Below the pieces are notes generated by a model. The model was not told where the DNA came from. It did not search any database and was given only the letters and a program-made list of their open reading frames with translations. From NCBI GenBank assembly GCA_951640195.1, contig OX621167.1:496001-560000 (forward strand): a stretch of 64,000 nucleotides of DNA. Direction: 5' to 3'. Position 1 is the first letter of the stretch. Every line of letters begins with the position of its first letter. A program made the position numbers and the translations under genes. Below are positions 52,331-63,653 of the stretch, piece by piece. This stretch comes from Porpolomopsis calyptriformis (Eukaryota > Basidiomycota > Agaricomycetes > Agaricales > Hygrophoraceae).

Positions 52331-54404
52331 ATGTCGGCCATAGAGCTTAGACAGAGGGTTGACCGCCTCCCACGCAGTGTCCCACTTCCCTCTCACCGAC
52401 ATGCCACTCCTTCAGGTCCGTGGCCTTGGATGGAGCTCGAGTCTGAGGAAACCAACCACCCGCCACATATATCTCCCTGCAACCACCCGAATTGCGAAAT
52501 CTGTCCTCAGTGGCTAGGTTATCCTCAATCGCACTTTCCCAATTGGACGCCCACACGAGTGTTCAGATGTCGGATTGCATGGGCGATAGCAGAATGCCAG
52601 CAGAGTTGCAAGATTTACCACGTCGACGTCACAAATGAGCAGGGCGAATTTGTGCCTTGTGATCTGTATGGGTTCGCTGTCAACAAACACAATGAGAGAG
52701 ACCTCTGGAAATGGCTTCAAATAAGGGTAAGCGCCAAGCCTCTATAATTTAATAGTCCCTGCTCATTGGCATCAGTCAAGACCACCTGGCTTGCGTGTCC
52801 GTGCCTTGTTCATCGAGAATTTATCAGGTCCTGTTCTGCAGATTCTCGGAGCATGGTGAGCTGCGTCATTTTCTGCAAGTACCATAGTTGGTCTAAACAG
52901 GAGTCGATCATCAGTTACAATATCGAACCATTTTTTTTCTCTTCGTCGCTAAATTGGATACCCTCGAGATACCAAGAGGAGATCCGCCCGAACGAAGGGG
53001 ACCGTTAGCTCACCCATTTTATAACCCTCGTGAATTCTAACCCTAATCATTTCTTTAGATATCACCGTTACTTTGACTTTCCTTCGCACCTTACCTGATG
53101 GGATGATTATCCCGCCCGGCCCCAATCCGCCATCCCCTACCCATACAGCACCCGAGAATGATGCCTTTGATATTTCTTTTCGGGGCCTCACACAGAATTT
53201 ATTCAAGACAGAACGCATTGACACACAAGCACCCCTCATTCTCCGCTCGAGTAAACAACCTTAGTTATATACCGCATTTTCGTCATACTGATGAACGATC
53301 AAGACACCAAGGAGAAAGTTGTTCTTCTCGATGTTCTAGACCTCCATATGGTCCGTGATATCAAGACATCCACGATTGTCTCCTGTCATGCCGACCCTGA
53401 ATGGCGAATGACTTCGGCATATAGTCTGCGCTCTCGCGTCCGCCTTATTGACGAGAGCGTCTATTGGCAGCACATCTTTAGAAAATCAACAGACCCCACG
53501 TTCCTATTGGTAGCCATCCTATGGCATGCATTATATGGATGGGACGAAGCCCTCGAAACGTTATACTTCCATATCTGTTGCCTGGTGAGTTTGGCCGCGA
53601 GAGAAATGTATACATTTACTCATGTTTTATATAGGAAGAGAAAGTGTTGGAAACGAGCAACATATTGATGACGCGCGAGCTCCACATCATCCGCGCACAT
53701 CTGCTGCACTATGCCTCCTTGCTCGAAGACTTTCAGAAAAGCGTACAGTTCGTGCTTGATACCCCCAACCCGGCCATGGACTCGGAGGTTTTTGTACAAG
53801 ATGAAAAAAAGAAAGATAGAGCGCTCCTCGAGAAAGAATGTGGCAACTTACTTTCTGAGATTAAGCGATTAGAAAAGTTCAGGGCTATGCAGGACATGCG
53901 GTTGAAGAATGTTATGAATCTGGTAAGCTGTGGTCTGTGATATCTATTCGTCATCATATGTTGACGAAGGAATTGTTAGGTCTTCAGCAGCGTCAATCTT
54001 GAGGATAGTAGACGGATGCAGAAAATGACTGAAGCTGCTGTCCGGGACAGCGAAGCTATGAAACAAATATCTTATCTGACGATGGTGTTCCTTCCTGCTT
54101 CCTTTGTTGCTGTGCGTTCTTGCCCTCTCTTCTATGGAAATACCCATTAATCGTGTCTTTACTACATCAGGGCGTGTTTGGTATGAATATTGGAGAGATC
54201 GTGCCAGGAACAAAAGGCACACTACAGCACTACCTCATGACGGTCATCCCTTTGACCCTCGTCACCATCTGGATCGTCATCGCATTCCAGAGCAAGTACT
54301 ACATGGGCGGCCAGCCTATGTGGCTGAGGCTTATGTGGCCAATCATGCTCGTAAAAGGACGTTATTTTTCGAAAAGAGATCGTTCGAATACCGAACTTGT
54401 CTGA
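52331..54404 (+). CDS. CorA-like membrane protein, tandem copy C
   Basis: The ATG at 52331 gives the same start as copy A (MSAIELRQRVDRLPRSVPLP), and the first exon is nearly identical to it in DNA. Later exons give QIRSRPPGL, NIEPFFFSSSLNWIPSRYQ, DIT-type beta sequence, IDTQAPLILRS, WHALYGWDEALETLYFHI, the stalk helix MLETSNILMTRELH, and FGMNIGEIVPGTKG before the second helix. The intron after EGD has donor GTTAGC, unusual after the GT but usable. No frameshift is seen. Copies A and C are closer to each other than either is to B, which lies between them. Confidence 0.78.
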
Positions 54405-54644
54405 TTTCCCATTCACTTGTGTAGAGCTTTAGGCTCAGCATAAGAGGGCTATCTATTACCATAGTCTTTCGATCGTATTGACGGTACTGACAATTGAACC
54501 ACTGGACATTTCCTCCCAGTCCCACGACATCCATCGCGGCCGGTGTATTCACCGCGTATATACCGTAAGTTGAAAACCTTGTCGGATCAATTTTTCGTAT
54601 AGAACTAGCGCCGCAGCTCGCCATTCACCTTGAACCTTTCGCCG

Positions 54645-56687
54645 ATGCAGAACGGCCCAGCGCAAACGCAAGGGAGGACACTAGTCCCTTCTCATCGCCA
54701 TGCTATGCCATCTGGTCCTTGGCCATGGTTGGATCTCGAATCGGAAACGAAGGATGATGCTGGCTCACACGGGGCATCCTCTTGCAGTCACCCAAACTGC
54801 GAAAGCTGCGCTAACTGGCTCAACTACCCTCAGTCTCTCTTCCCCAACTGGACGAATGACCAAGTTGGGAAGCGAGCGATTATGACCAAGGCCGAGCAGT
54901 CGACGCAGTGTCGGATCTACTTTGTCGACGTCAAAGAGGATGATAAAACGTTTGACGATCCTATTGAGATTGCTACTGACAGAGACGAGACGGAGTTGTG
55001 GGAGGTACTTCGGACGCCAGTAAGAAGAGGCTATGAGTGTTAGTGCACTGTCTTATCCACTAACTGGCGACGGAACATGTAGCGACCGCCAGGCCTCCGC
55101 GCCCGAGCTTTCTTTCTCGAAAATATTACATGTCCGGTGGTGAAAATGTTTGGATCGATGTGAGCCATGAAATTTCACTACAGTTATTCAAGCTCATTAA
55201 GAGGCTTAGATATACCATTGAGCCATTTTTCTTCTCTTCATCGTTGAATTGGATACCATCAAGATACCAAGAGAATGTGCGCGAGGCAAAAGGAGATCGT
55301 ACGCATCTTTACACGCTGACCTTCTCTCCCTGTTGATTCACACCCGCCCAGATATCACGGTAATCCTGACCTTTCTGCGTCCTGTAAAAGGAAGGGCGCG
55401 AACATTCCAGAACCGTGCCGCCGATACGGCGACTTTGATCAATTTTGCAACTGGTCATTATTTACTCCCCTTCCTGAATGACGAAGTTTTTGATCGAGCA
55501 CATACACAGATGGTCCGGTGATCGATACACAAGCACCTCTCGTTTTGCGATCAGGTCCGCTCATGTTCGACTCCTACAACACCAATCGTTCTCATCCTAC
55601 TGATAGACCACTACGAGAAGAGTCTCGTCCTTGACACACTCGCCATCCACCTCATCCGCCAGCTCGGGAACTCTACCATTATTTCCTACCATCCCGATTC
55701 TGATGGTCGCGCAACACCCACAAAGGGGCTGCATGCTCGGTTTCGTCTTGCGGGGAAGAGCGTCTACTGGCAAAACATCTTTAAGAGCTCGATCGACTCC
55801 ACGTTCTTGCTGCTGGCTATCCTATGGCACGCAGTGTACGCATGGGATGAGGCACTCGGAGACTTGTACACTCATATTTGTTTGCTGGTGGGGTTCAGTC
55901 TTCGATGTTCTCTCGTAACGCACGAACGACTCACGTTGGCACAGGAAGGGATAATAGACACGAAGAACATGGAGGTCACGCGTGAACTCCACATAATCCG
56001 AGCGAACTTGTTGCATTATGCCTCCTTGCTCACTGATTTTCGAAAAACGGTGCAGTTCGTGTTTGAGACACGTAATCCCGCACTGTCCTCGTGCTCGGAG
56101 GACGTCAAGAAGAGAGAATTGGAGCTTCTGAAGAGGGAAACGGACAACTTGCTCTCGGAAATCGCACGACTGGAGATGTCTAGACAAATGAAGGACAAGC
56201 GGCTTCAGAATGTTATCGATTTGGTGAGTTTGTGCTATGTAGTTGATTTAGTGGTCATAACGACGAGGGACATCCAGACGTTTAGCCTCGTAAATCTGGA
56301 AGATAGTAGACACATGGAGGGATTAATGAAGACGTCTATCCGGGATAGCGAGACCACGAAGATGTTGTCATACATCACCATGTTGCTCCTTCCGGCCATA
56401 TTCCTCTCCGTAAGCTCGTGCATTAACCTTGTTGGTCTGCACCTAACCTCGGGTGGAAGGGTATCTTTGGGATGAACGTTCAAGAAATCAACCCGGGTAC
56501 GAACGGGACGCTCGCCCAATACTTCACCGCTGTGGTGTTGCTCACGACGTTCACCGTTTGGGTCATGGTGGCGTATCAGAGCAAGTATTTGATCCCAGGT
56601 CACTCGATGTGGGTGAGATTCTTGTGGCCTGTAACTCTCGCAAGGATAGTTATTCAACGGCAAATGGGGAAGAGCAAGGGAAATTAG
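54645..56687 (+). CDS. CorA-like membrane protein, tandem copy D (divergent)
   Basis: This is the most divergent of the four. The start at 54645 gives MQNGPAQTQGRTLVPSHRH and the Cys/His patch CSHPNCESCANWLNYPQSLF. Exons continue with RPPGLRARAFFLENI, IEPFFFSSSLNWIPSRYQ and ILTFLRPVKGRARTFQ. A 56-nt intron (about 55453-55510) joins to DGPVIDTQAPLVLRS and restores the frame. WHAVYAWDEALGDLYTHI, the stalk, and FGMNVQEINPGTNGTLAQYF with two membrane helices end at 56687. The upstream region differs from those of A-C. Confidence 0.76.
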
Positions 56688-56775
56688 GGTACACTGCTTT
56701 AGGATACAATGCTTTATATTACCAAATCGGTTGTTTGGCTTTGATTACCAATATCGAGTTTCGATCCCGCCCCTC

Positions 56776-58007
56776 ATGCCACCACAGCCAGGAATGTTCG
56801 CCATCCCATACTCTTCAACACACAAAGCACGAGCAAGCCATCACGTTGACGTTGCCGATGTCGGCTACCAGCAGCACCACCCCCAGCACCACCCCCACAA
56901 CGCCAACTATGCCATCGGCGGACCCAGCTCACGGACACACGGTACGACACTTTCCGCCACCGTTTTCTATCGCTCAAATTACACGTTGCGCTGTTTAGGT
57001 GGTACGATAGACGACGGGAGGAAGGACAAGAGAAGACGGGAGATTGCGGGGAAATTGGGGAAAGAAATGAATGATCGACGGGACGAGTGAGTTCTTTCAT
57101 CCGAGATGCGATCTGTACAAGCTAAACTTGACTGGCTGTAGTGGCCGACATTTTGCCGAAAGCATATCTGCGCTGCACAACACGGCTCTGCAGCTCGCTT
57201 ACCGGCCAGAAAGTGTCCCTATCTACATGCTACGGCTATACACATTTTCACTCGAGCGTTCGTCGCTGCTGGCGCAACTAGACGCGGATGAAAGACGGGC
57301 GATGGAAAGTGTGCAGACGGCGTACGAGGAGGAGCGGGAACGGGTGGAGGAGGAGTGGAAACGGGGTCGGGACAGGGTCCGGGAGAGGCTCTTGGAGGGT
57401 ATCGAGGAGAGAAGGCGGAGAGCGAGGGAGGAGAAAGAAGGCGAAGGGACCGTTGGGGGTACGTGTGTGTCTGTCACCCGAGTTCGTTTCACCCGTTTTC
57501 CTGAAAAAACATGGCATTTCCCCCACAGACGCCTCGCTAGACCCGCAATCTCGCCCCCACATCACACGCAAACTACGAAACAAGCTCGGAACATCACCGC
57601 CACCCACCCCGCTGGGTACATCAAACACCGCGCTCACGAATGGCCTAGGCAGCCTGGGTAATAGTTTTCCGTTGACCTCTGCGCCGGTGACGAATCCCCA
57701 TTCCCTCGCGGTGGACGAACTGCCTTCGCCTTTCCCACTCCCACTCACTTCTACCACGCTGCCAAGTGGGCATGGGAGTGGAGCGGGTGCTGGCGGTGGC
57801 GGTGGCGGAGGTACGGGGAACAACGGCAGGCGGAGAGCGAAAGGCGTTGGGGCGTTTCAAAGTCAGGCTGGGATTGGGGGGTTGGGGAAAGGCCTGGTGA
57901 TATTGTCTGCCACAAAGGAGACGGAGATTGAAGGTGATTTGGGGGAGATCCGGAAGGGGAACAAGAGAAGGAGGTCAACCGCGGTAACGATGGGAAAGTC
58001 TAATTGA
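56776..58007 (+). CDS. SDS3: SDS3-like subunit of Rpd3L-type histone deacetylase complex
   Basis: Sds3/Dep1/BRMS1 family proteins scaffold the Rpd3L (Sin3) deacetylase complex. The start at 56776 gives MPPQPGMFAIPYSSTHKARA and a His/Gln-rich leader. After an intron (about 56942-56998) comes GTIDDGRKDKRRREIAGKLG. A second intron joins to GRHFAESISALHNTALQLAY. A long Glu/Arg coiled coil (about 57290-57450) follows, then SRPHITRKLRNKLGTSPPPT, typical of the family. The C-terminal part is Gly/Ser-rich with a poly-Gly run and ends KRRRSTAVTMGKSN. Its 3' end has been copied downstream in decayed form (59880-60066 and about 61600-61640). Confidence 0.8.
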
Positions 58008-58810
58008 GGCGCGGTAGATATTTATTCTTTAACGTCGACTCTCCTCCCGCTTTCCCGGCAGCGCCAATCTTTACTTTCTTTCAGAGGAGAGGAATACAAA
58101 TGAGGTTACCGATCTTTGCTCCTGATATCTTCACACGCATGTATCGAAAACTGAAATGTTTCCCCGTCTCGTCCGGACCCTTTCCAATGAAGAAAAACTC
58201 TGAGACTGTTTTTGGACAGACACAGCCTGCGCTGTGTCTGTCGAAATGCAGCTTTTTTCTTAGTAACAACCAAAACACCATCCTACAAGGAGAACATATT
58301 GGTTGTTAGTCATGTAAGATTGGTGACATTTGCAGATAAAGTAAGCGTGTTCGGTGTGCGAATTCTTCCGTTTTGCAGTTTTCCTGGCCAAACACCCACT
58401 CTCCTCTTTTATTCTAATTCATTTCTGTGTCTCGTAGCGCGGGTTTCCGTAAGATCAAGGAATCCGGTGGAGTACCCAACACCCACCAATGAAGAGACGA
58501 GCGACTCGAAAAGGTGTTGAGTGGTAGAATATTATATAACTCAGCGAAAATCGGTAGTGTCCTCTCGGACTTCATTCGGCCGGTGTGGGAACGTGTCCCG
58601 GTTTGCCGCAGAGAACATGGTCCGTACGCAGTCTAAACCGCTCGGCTAACCACAGCCCACGATCGCCGATCCCGATTGCATTCGTCTCTGACTCTTTGAA
58701 TTATGATTGGTGATGTTACTCGAACGTCCAAAATATTTAATCTGAGCGCACATAAAATCCTCCACCATGTCAGATCGCAAGTCTTCCCTACCACCTGCCC
58801 TCACACACAA
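58008..58810. other. Intergenic region with strong hairpin
   Basis: No convincing gene is seen. A 28-nt perfect hairpin lies at 58215-58242 (12-bp stem GACAGACACAGC, loop CTGC), followed by a T-rich run (CTTTTTTCTT). It could end or process the SDS3 transcript. Confidence 0.5.
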
Positions 58811-59737
58811 ATGTCCACCTCGAGTCGGCATTGTAGCCTGTACAAGAAACTCATTGCTCCGATCCTACAAAAAATGAATCCAGTCAATGTTCCCCACCCT
58901 CAGCAGCTCCTAGCACTTACCTCCACACCGTGCCGGATCATTGCCCTGATCCCCCTCTTTTATCTCCCCCAATTCTACGCGACTCGATTCAGGACATCTG
59001 GTCCTCGTTCACTTCAAGCCAACCTGGCCTCACTCCTTGTTGAGTGGAAAATGCTGCGTGTAGCATCTGGTTTCTTCCTATCGTGAGTTTATCGTCTATC
59101 CACGAAGGGTGTCCCCTCACCATGCACTGTAAACATAGCACGATCATAGGGCTTTTTCAGCTGTCAGGCATGATGACAGAAGTTCTCATACGCACCATGG
59201 CATTCCTAAGCATGGCTTTTGCCTCCGTTGGATTCGTGCACTGTTATACTTTGATTATCTTTTTTTCTGCACGGAGAACTGTGGATGTCGAGTCCGTAGA
59301 AGACGGGAGTGTGGATGTGGGGGAAGGAACAACAGCAAATGCATGGACCACGGTAAGAAATTGGCTCAACGTCTCTCGGGACAAAGATGAAACTTACAAA
59401 TCTCCTTCAGAGGCTGAGCAACACGGATGGGGACGGGTGTGCTTGTTGGAACGTGTGGGTTCTTCTCGCTCTACCCGCAATATGGACTTTGTGGTACGCA
59501 TTCCAAGGGAAAATATGAACCCGATCGCTAACCTTGTCTCGTCGATGCAGGGCGGCAATCTCTTTGACGTCCCTCCTCCTCATTATGCTCTGGCACATGA
59601 ATGCTCAGACCTCCTTTCCGGAGGAGAGAACGACACACCCTGTCATAAAGTACGTCCCGCGAATTGCGGTGACATTTGTATATGTGATCGGAGGATTATA
59701 TCTACTTCTCGTTATTCGCACCCTGCGGTCCTGGTGA
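58811..59737 (+). CDS. Four-helix membrane protein, tandem copy P1
   Basis: No named family is recognised. The likely start at 58811 gives MSTSSRHCSLYKKLIAPILQ. Exon 1 has the first hydrophobic segment (CRIIALIPLFYLPQFYATRF). An intron (59083-59138) joins to TIIGLFQLSGMMTEVLIRTM and the second helix ASVGFVHCYTLIIFFSA. After another intron comes CWNVWVLLALPAIWTLW. The last exon reads SLTSLLLIMLWHMN, TTHPVIKYVPRIAVTFVYVI and GGLYLLLVIRTLRSW, ending at 59737. The long alternative frame over the last exon (GGNLFDVPPPHYALAHE) is a shadow, because the membrane frame is the one conserved in all three copies. Confidence 0.65.
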
Positions 59738-60422
59738 ACGTGAGATGTGGCGATTGATAGCTTTTCTGGAGGGTAGAGACTGGACAGTGTGGGTTTCCAG
59801 TGATGTCTGAGGGTGTTTATTCATAATTCATCATCCTGCTTGTGAATGATCAGGACATTTTCAATACCGTTTTTGTACCTACTGCACTGCCAAGTGGGCA
59901 TGGGGGTGGTGCCGATGTTGCCGGTGTGGGGAATAGAGCGCAGACGGCGTTGGGACGTTTCAAAGTCAAGCTAGGGTTATAGCCTGGCGAGTTGCCATTG
60001 AAGCTGAGTCATGGGAGATCCAGAAAGGGAGCAAGAGCAAGACAGCGGTGACGATGGGAAAGTCTGAGGTGAGGTGGTGGTAGTGGCGGTGGCTGGCCAG
60101 CATGTCGCCAACGAGCGTGGGGCGGCAACGAGCTGCGCAGGCCCAAACGCAATTGCAGATATTTATTCGTTACAATGGATGATGCGAATAAATCCCCATT
60201 AATCTAAGGGGATCAACGGGGATTTACTGCGAGAGGGTAACGTGCGTTGTTTGTGGATTCGACTTATATAGCAAATATAATCATTCCCCGGTCACAGCCA
60301 ACGACCGTCCCAGATCCAGGCACGCACAGCTACCACCATGAACGCTAGCGACGTTTCGTCTAAATAAAATGAGAGATTATGCCATATCACAAGTCTTCCC
60401 TGCCACTTGCCCTCACACACAA
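59738..60422. other. Spacer between P1 and P2
   Basis: It contains the SDS3 remnant and a TATA-like GACTTATATAGC near 60260. Otherwise nothing is seen. Confidence 0.55.
59880..60066 (+). pseudogene. Decayed SDS3 3'-end fragment, copy 1
   Basis: The stretch matches the last part of SDS3 (57760-58000): CTGCCAAGTGGGCATGGG, later GTTTCAAAGTCA, GGAGATCC and GTGACGATGGGAAAGTCT. The poly-Gly part is deleted and the frame is broken. Confidence 0.75.
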
Positions 60423-61380
60423 ATGTCCATCTTCGCTCAACATTGTAGCTTTTATAAGAAACTCATTGCTCCGATCCTACAAAAAATGTATCCAGTCAAT
60501 GTTCCCCACCCTCGGCAGCTCCTAGCACTTACCTCCACACCGTGCCGGATCATTGCCCTGATCCCCCTCTTTTATCTCCCCCAATTCTATGCGATTAGAT
60601 TCAGGACATCTGGTCCTCCTTCACTTCAAGCCAACCTGGCTTCACTCCTTGTTGAGTGGAAAATGCTGCGTGTAGCATCGGGTTTCTTCCTGTCGTGAGT
60701 TTATCATCGATCCACGAAAGGGTGTCCCCTCATCATGCACTGTAAATATAGAATGATCATAGGACTTTTTCAGCTGCCAGGCATGATGACAGAAATTCTC
60801 ATACGCACCATGGCATTCCTAAGCATGGCTTTTGCCTCCGTTGGATTCGTGCACTGTTATACTTTGATTATCTTTTTTTCTGCACGGAGAACTGTGGATG
60901 TCGAGTCTGGGAGTGTGGATGTAGAGGAAGGGACAACAGCAAATGCATGGACCACGGTAAGAAATTGGCTCAACGTCTCTCGGGACAAAGATGAAACTTA
61001 CAAATCTCCTTCAGAGGCTGAGCAAAACGGATGGGGACGGGTGTGCGTGTTGGAACGTGTGGGTTCTTCTTGCTCTACCCGCAATATGGACTTTGTGGTG
61101 CGCATTCCAAGGGAAGATACGAACCTGATCGCTAACCTTGTCTCATTGATTCAGGGCGGCACTCTCTTTGACGTCCCTCCTCCTCATCATGCTCTGGCAC
61201 ATGAATGCTCAGACCTCCTTTCCGGAGGAGAGAATGACACACCTTGTCATGAAGTACGTCCCGCGTGTTGCGGTCACATTTGTCTATGTGATAGGAGGAT
61301 TGTGTCTGCTTCTCGTTATTCGCACCCTGCGATCCTGGCAAACGCGAGATGTTGTGATTGATAGCTTTTGCAGAGGCTAG
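60423..61380 (+). CDS. Four-helix membrane protein, tandem copy P2
   Basis: This is a close duplicate of P1. The start at 60423 gives MSIFAQHCSFYKKLIAPILQ. All exons and intron positions match: PCRIIALIPLFYLPQFYAIR, then SVGFVHCYTLIIFFSARRTV, CWNVWVLLALPAIWTLW, and SLTSLLLIMLWHMN with a last helix VAVTFVYVIGGLCLLLVIRT. The TGA that ends P1 after LRSW is CAA here, so the protein runs 12 residues further (QTRDVVIDSFCRG). Intact. Confidence 0.65.
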
Positions 61381-62022
61381 AAGCTTGGAGATGAGTATTT
61401 CGAATGTCTATGAGAAATTTATTTATAACTCGTTATCCTGCTTTACTTACTCATAATTCATTGTTTACTCATAATTCATTATCCCACTTTACTTGTTTAT
61501 AATACTTTACTTATTTTATAATTTGTTGTTTACTTATAATTCATTATCCTACTTTACTTCGTTATCCTACTTTACTTGAACCTATAATCTTGAACGATCA
61601 GCCCTATACTACAACATTATCAAGTGGGCATGGGGACGTGAGTAGGGAACACCAGAGTGCAGAGGCATTGGAGTTGGGAAAGCCTGGAGGTGTTCTCGGC
61701 CCGGAGGTGTTCTCGGCCCGGAGGTGTTCTCAGCCCGGAGGTGTTCTCGGCGATGATCACAATGATGACATTGAAAAGGTCCAAAGGCACGCACAGGTCA
61801 AACAAAGATACAGTTTTTCAAACACTCAGGGTGGGCGTGAGAATGTTCGTTCATAGGTACTGTGATGAAACAAAACTCGCCCGCGCCGTCGATCGATCGG
61901 ATCTCCATATCAATGTGGAAGTCCCCCCATCCGCCGTAAACACAGATCTTATAAATGTCAACACCCTTCCTCTCGACTCGGCATTGCAACTTTTAAATAT
62001 CATTGCTCTGATCCTACAAAAA
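61381..62022. repeat. Spacer P2-P3 with AT-rich and 17-bp tandem repeats
   Basis: At 61420-61575 the words CATAATTCATTATCC and TTTACTT repeat several times. At 61684-61751 a 17-bp unit, roughly CCCGGAGGTGTTCTCGG, is repeated four times. At about 61600-61640 TCAAGTGGGCATGGGGACG is a second relic of the SDS3 3' end. Confidence 0.7.
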
Positions 62023-62896
62023 ATGAACCCGGTTAATGCCCTTCGTCGGCAGCTCATGGCATATACCTCCACATTCTACCGAGGTATTGCCTCACTACCC
62101 TTCTTTTACCTTCCCCAATTCTACGCCATTCGATTCCGGACATCCAGTCATCGCTCGTTTCAAATCAGCCGGGCTTCACTCCTTGTTGAGTGGAAAATGT
62201 GGCGTGTCGCCTCTGGCTTCTTCCTATCGTGCGTTTGCAGTCTGTTCAGTAAAAGTGCACCCCCCCCCCGTCACACACTTTAAACACAGGACTATCATCG
62301 GACTGTTTCAGCTGTCGGGCATGATGACAGAGATTCTCATGCGCACCATGGCGTTCCTAACCATCGCCTTTGCCTCCGTGGGCTTCGTACAGAGTTATAC
62401 TTTGATTATCTTTTTCTCGGGGCAGCCAATTACCGACGTCGAGTCTGGAGGAGACGGGTGTGAGGGCGCTGGAGAAGTAAGCACATGGACCACGGTAAGA
62501 AATTTGCTCAACACCCCTCAAGACAAAGATAGAACTTACAAATATTCGACTCACCCCTCTAGAAGCTGAGCAACACTGAAGCAGAGGGGTGTGTGTGTTG
62601 GAACGTGTGGGTTCTTCTCGCACTACCCGCAATATGGACTTTGTGGTGAGAATTCCAAGAGAGGATACGAACCCGATCACTAATCTCAACGATACAGGGC
62701 AGCAATCTGTTTCACATTCCTCATCCTCATTATGGTCTGGCACATGAATGATCAGGCCTCCGCTTCATCTTCATTTCCAGAGGCGAGAACGACACACCTT
62801 GTCACTGAGTACGTCCCTCGTATTGCCGTGACTTTCGTCTACGTGATAGGGGGATTATATCTACTTCTCGTTATTCGCGCCCTGAGGTCCCGGTGA
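62023..62896 (+). CDS. Four-helix membrane protein, tandem copy P3 (divergent N-terminus)
   Basis: This is the third and most divergent copy. The upstream part equivalent to MSTSSRHC is frameshifted, so the likely start is 62023 (MNPVNALRRQLMAYTSTFYR). Exons give SLPFFYLPQFYAIRF, SVGFVQSYTLIIFFSG, CVCWNVWVLLALPAIWTLW and AICFTFLILIMVWHMNDQ. The last helix is IAVTFVYVIGGLYLLLVIRA, ending at 62896. The loop before the last helix is longer and Ser-rich. The poly-C run at about 62262-62271 lies in the first intron. A working protein is possible but less sure than for P1 and P2. Confidence 0.55.
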
Positions 62897-63653
62897 ACAC
62901 GGAATGTGGTAATTGATAGCCTTCCTAGAGGCTATGGTCAATCGTCTGGCCCAAAGGCTTGACAATGGGATTTCCAATGATGTTTGATCTATAATTCGTC
63001 GTTTATGTTTCCTAGTCGTCGCTCTGCTTTATGTCGTTTGTATTTAAACCTGTATTCCTTGAATGGTCAAAATGTCGTTTCTGTACATACCTGAATTTAT
63101 ATAGGCACCGACAGTGATACTTTACCAGTGCCGTGGCCTTCGAGTACACGGCAAAAAGAGTCTTGATCAACTAAACTCGAATTTCAAAAAGCCTGAAGGA
63201 GTATTCACCGAACGGGGTGCATGTTTCCATCCGACACGAAGGTCGGCTGTCCAGCCGCATAGCGGCTCAATATTCTGCGTGTGCTGTAGGAGCCCTTGAT
63301 AGAGCAGCTCGGTAGCTGTTGGGGGAGATGTGCAGAATCGTGTTATGAGTGTAACTGGGCGGTATCCTATGACACTGCATGAACACAGCAAGCCCTCCGA
63401 CTCCGCCGTTTGACAATAAGCCACCCTTTAGGGTTGGACGGCATAAGCTCGCACTTTATATGCTGAGCATATAAAAACGAGTGTTGTATTACCTGGTAGC
63501 GCTTGCAGAGTTTCCCAGTATTACGCAGATGCGCTAGGTGTACAGCCTGCGATGGCGGTACATTCGTTGAAATGAGCATGTGTAGGGTAGAGGGCGGCCG
63601 TGGGACACCGAGCCGTGAGTCTACACTCGATAAGTTATTGGTGGGAAATAACT
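62897..63653. other. Intergenic stretch without a recognised gene
   Basis: ORFs are short and overlap on both strands. No domain, RNA gene or repeat was recognised. Confidence 0.5.

Noticed and set aside
59407..59757. Frame reading GGNLFDVPPPHYALAHECSD in P1
   Set aside because: It competes with a frame that encodes two hydrophobic helices conserved in P1, P2 and P3; P3 has a stop in this alternative frame.
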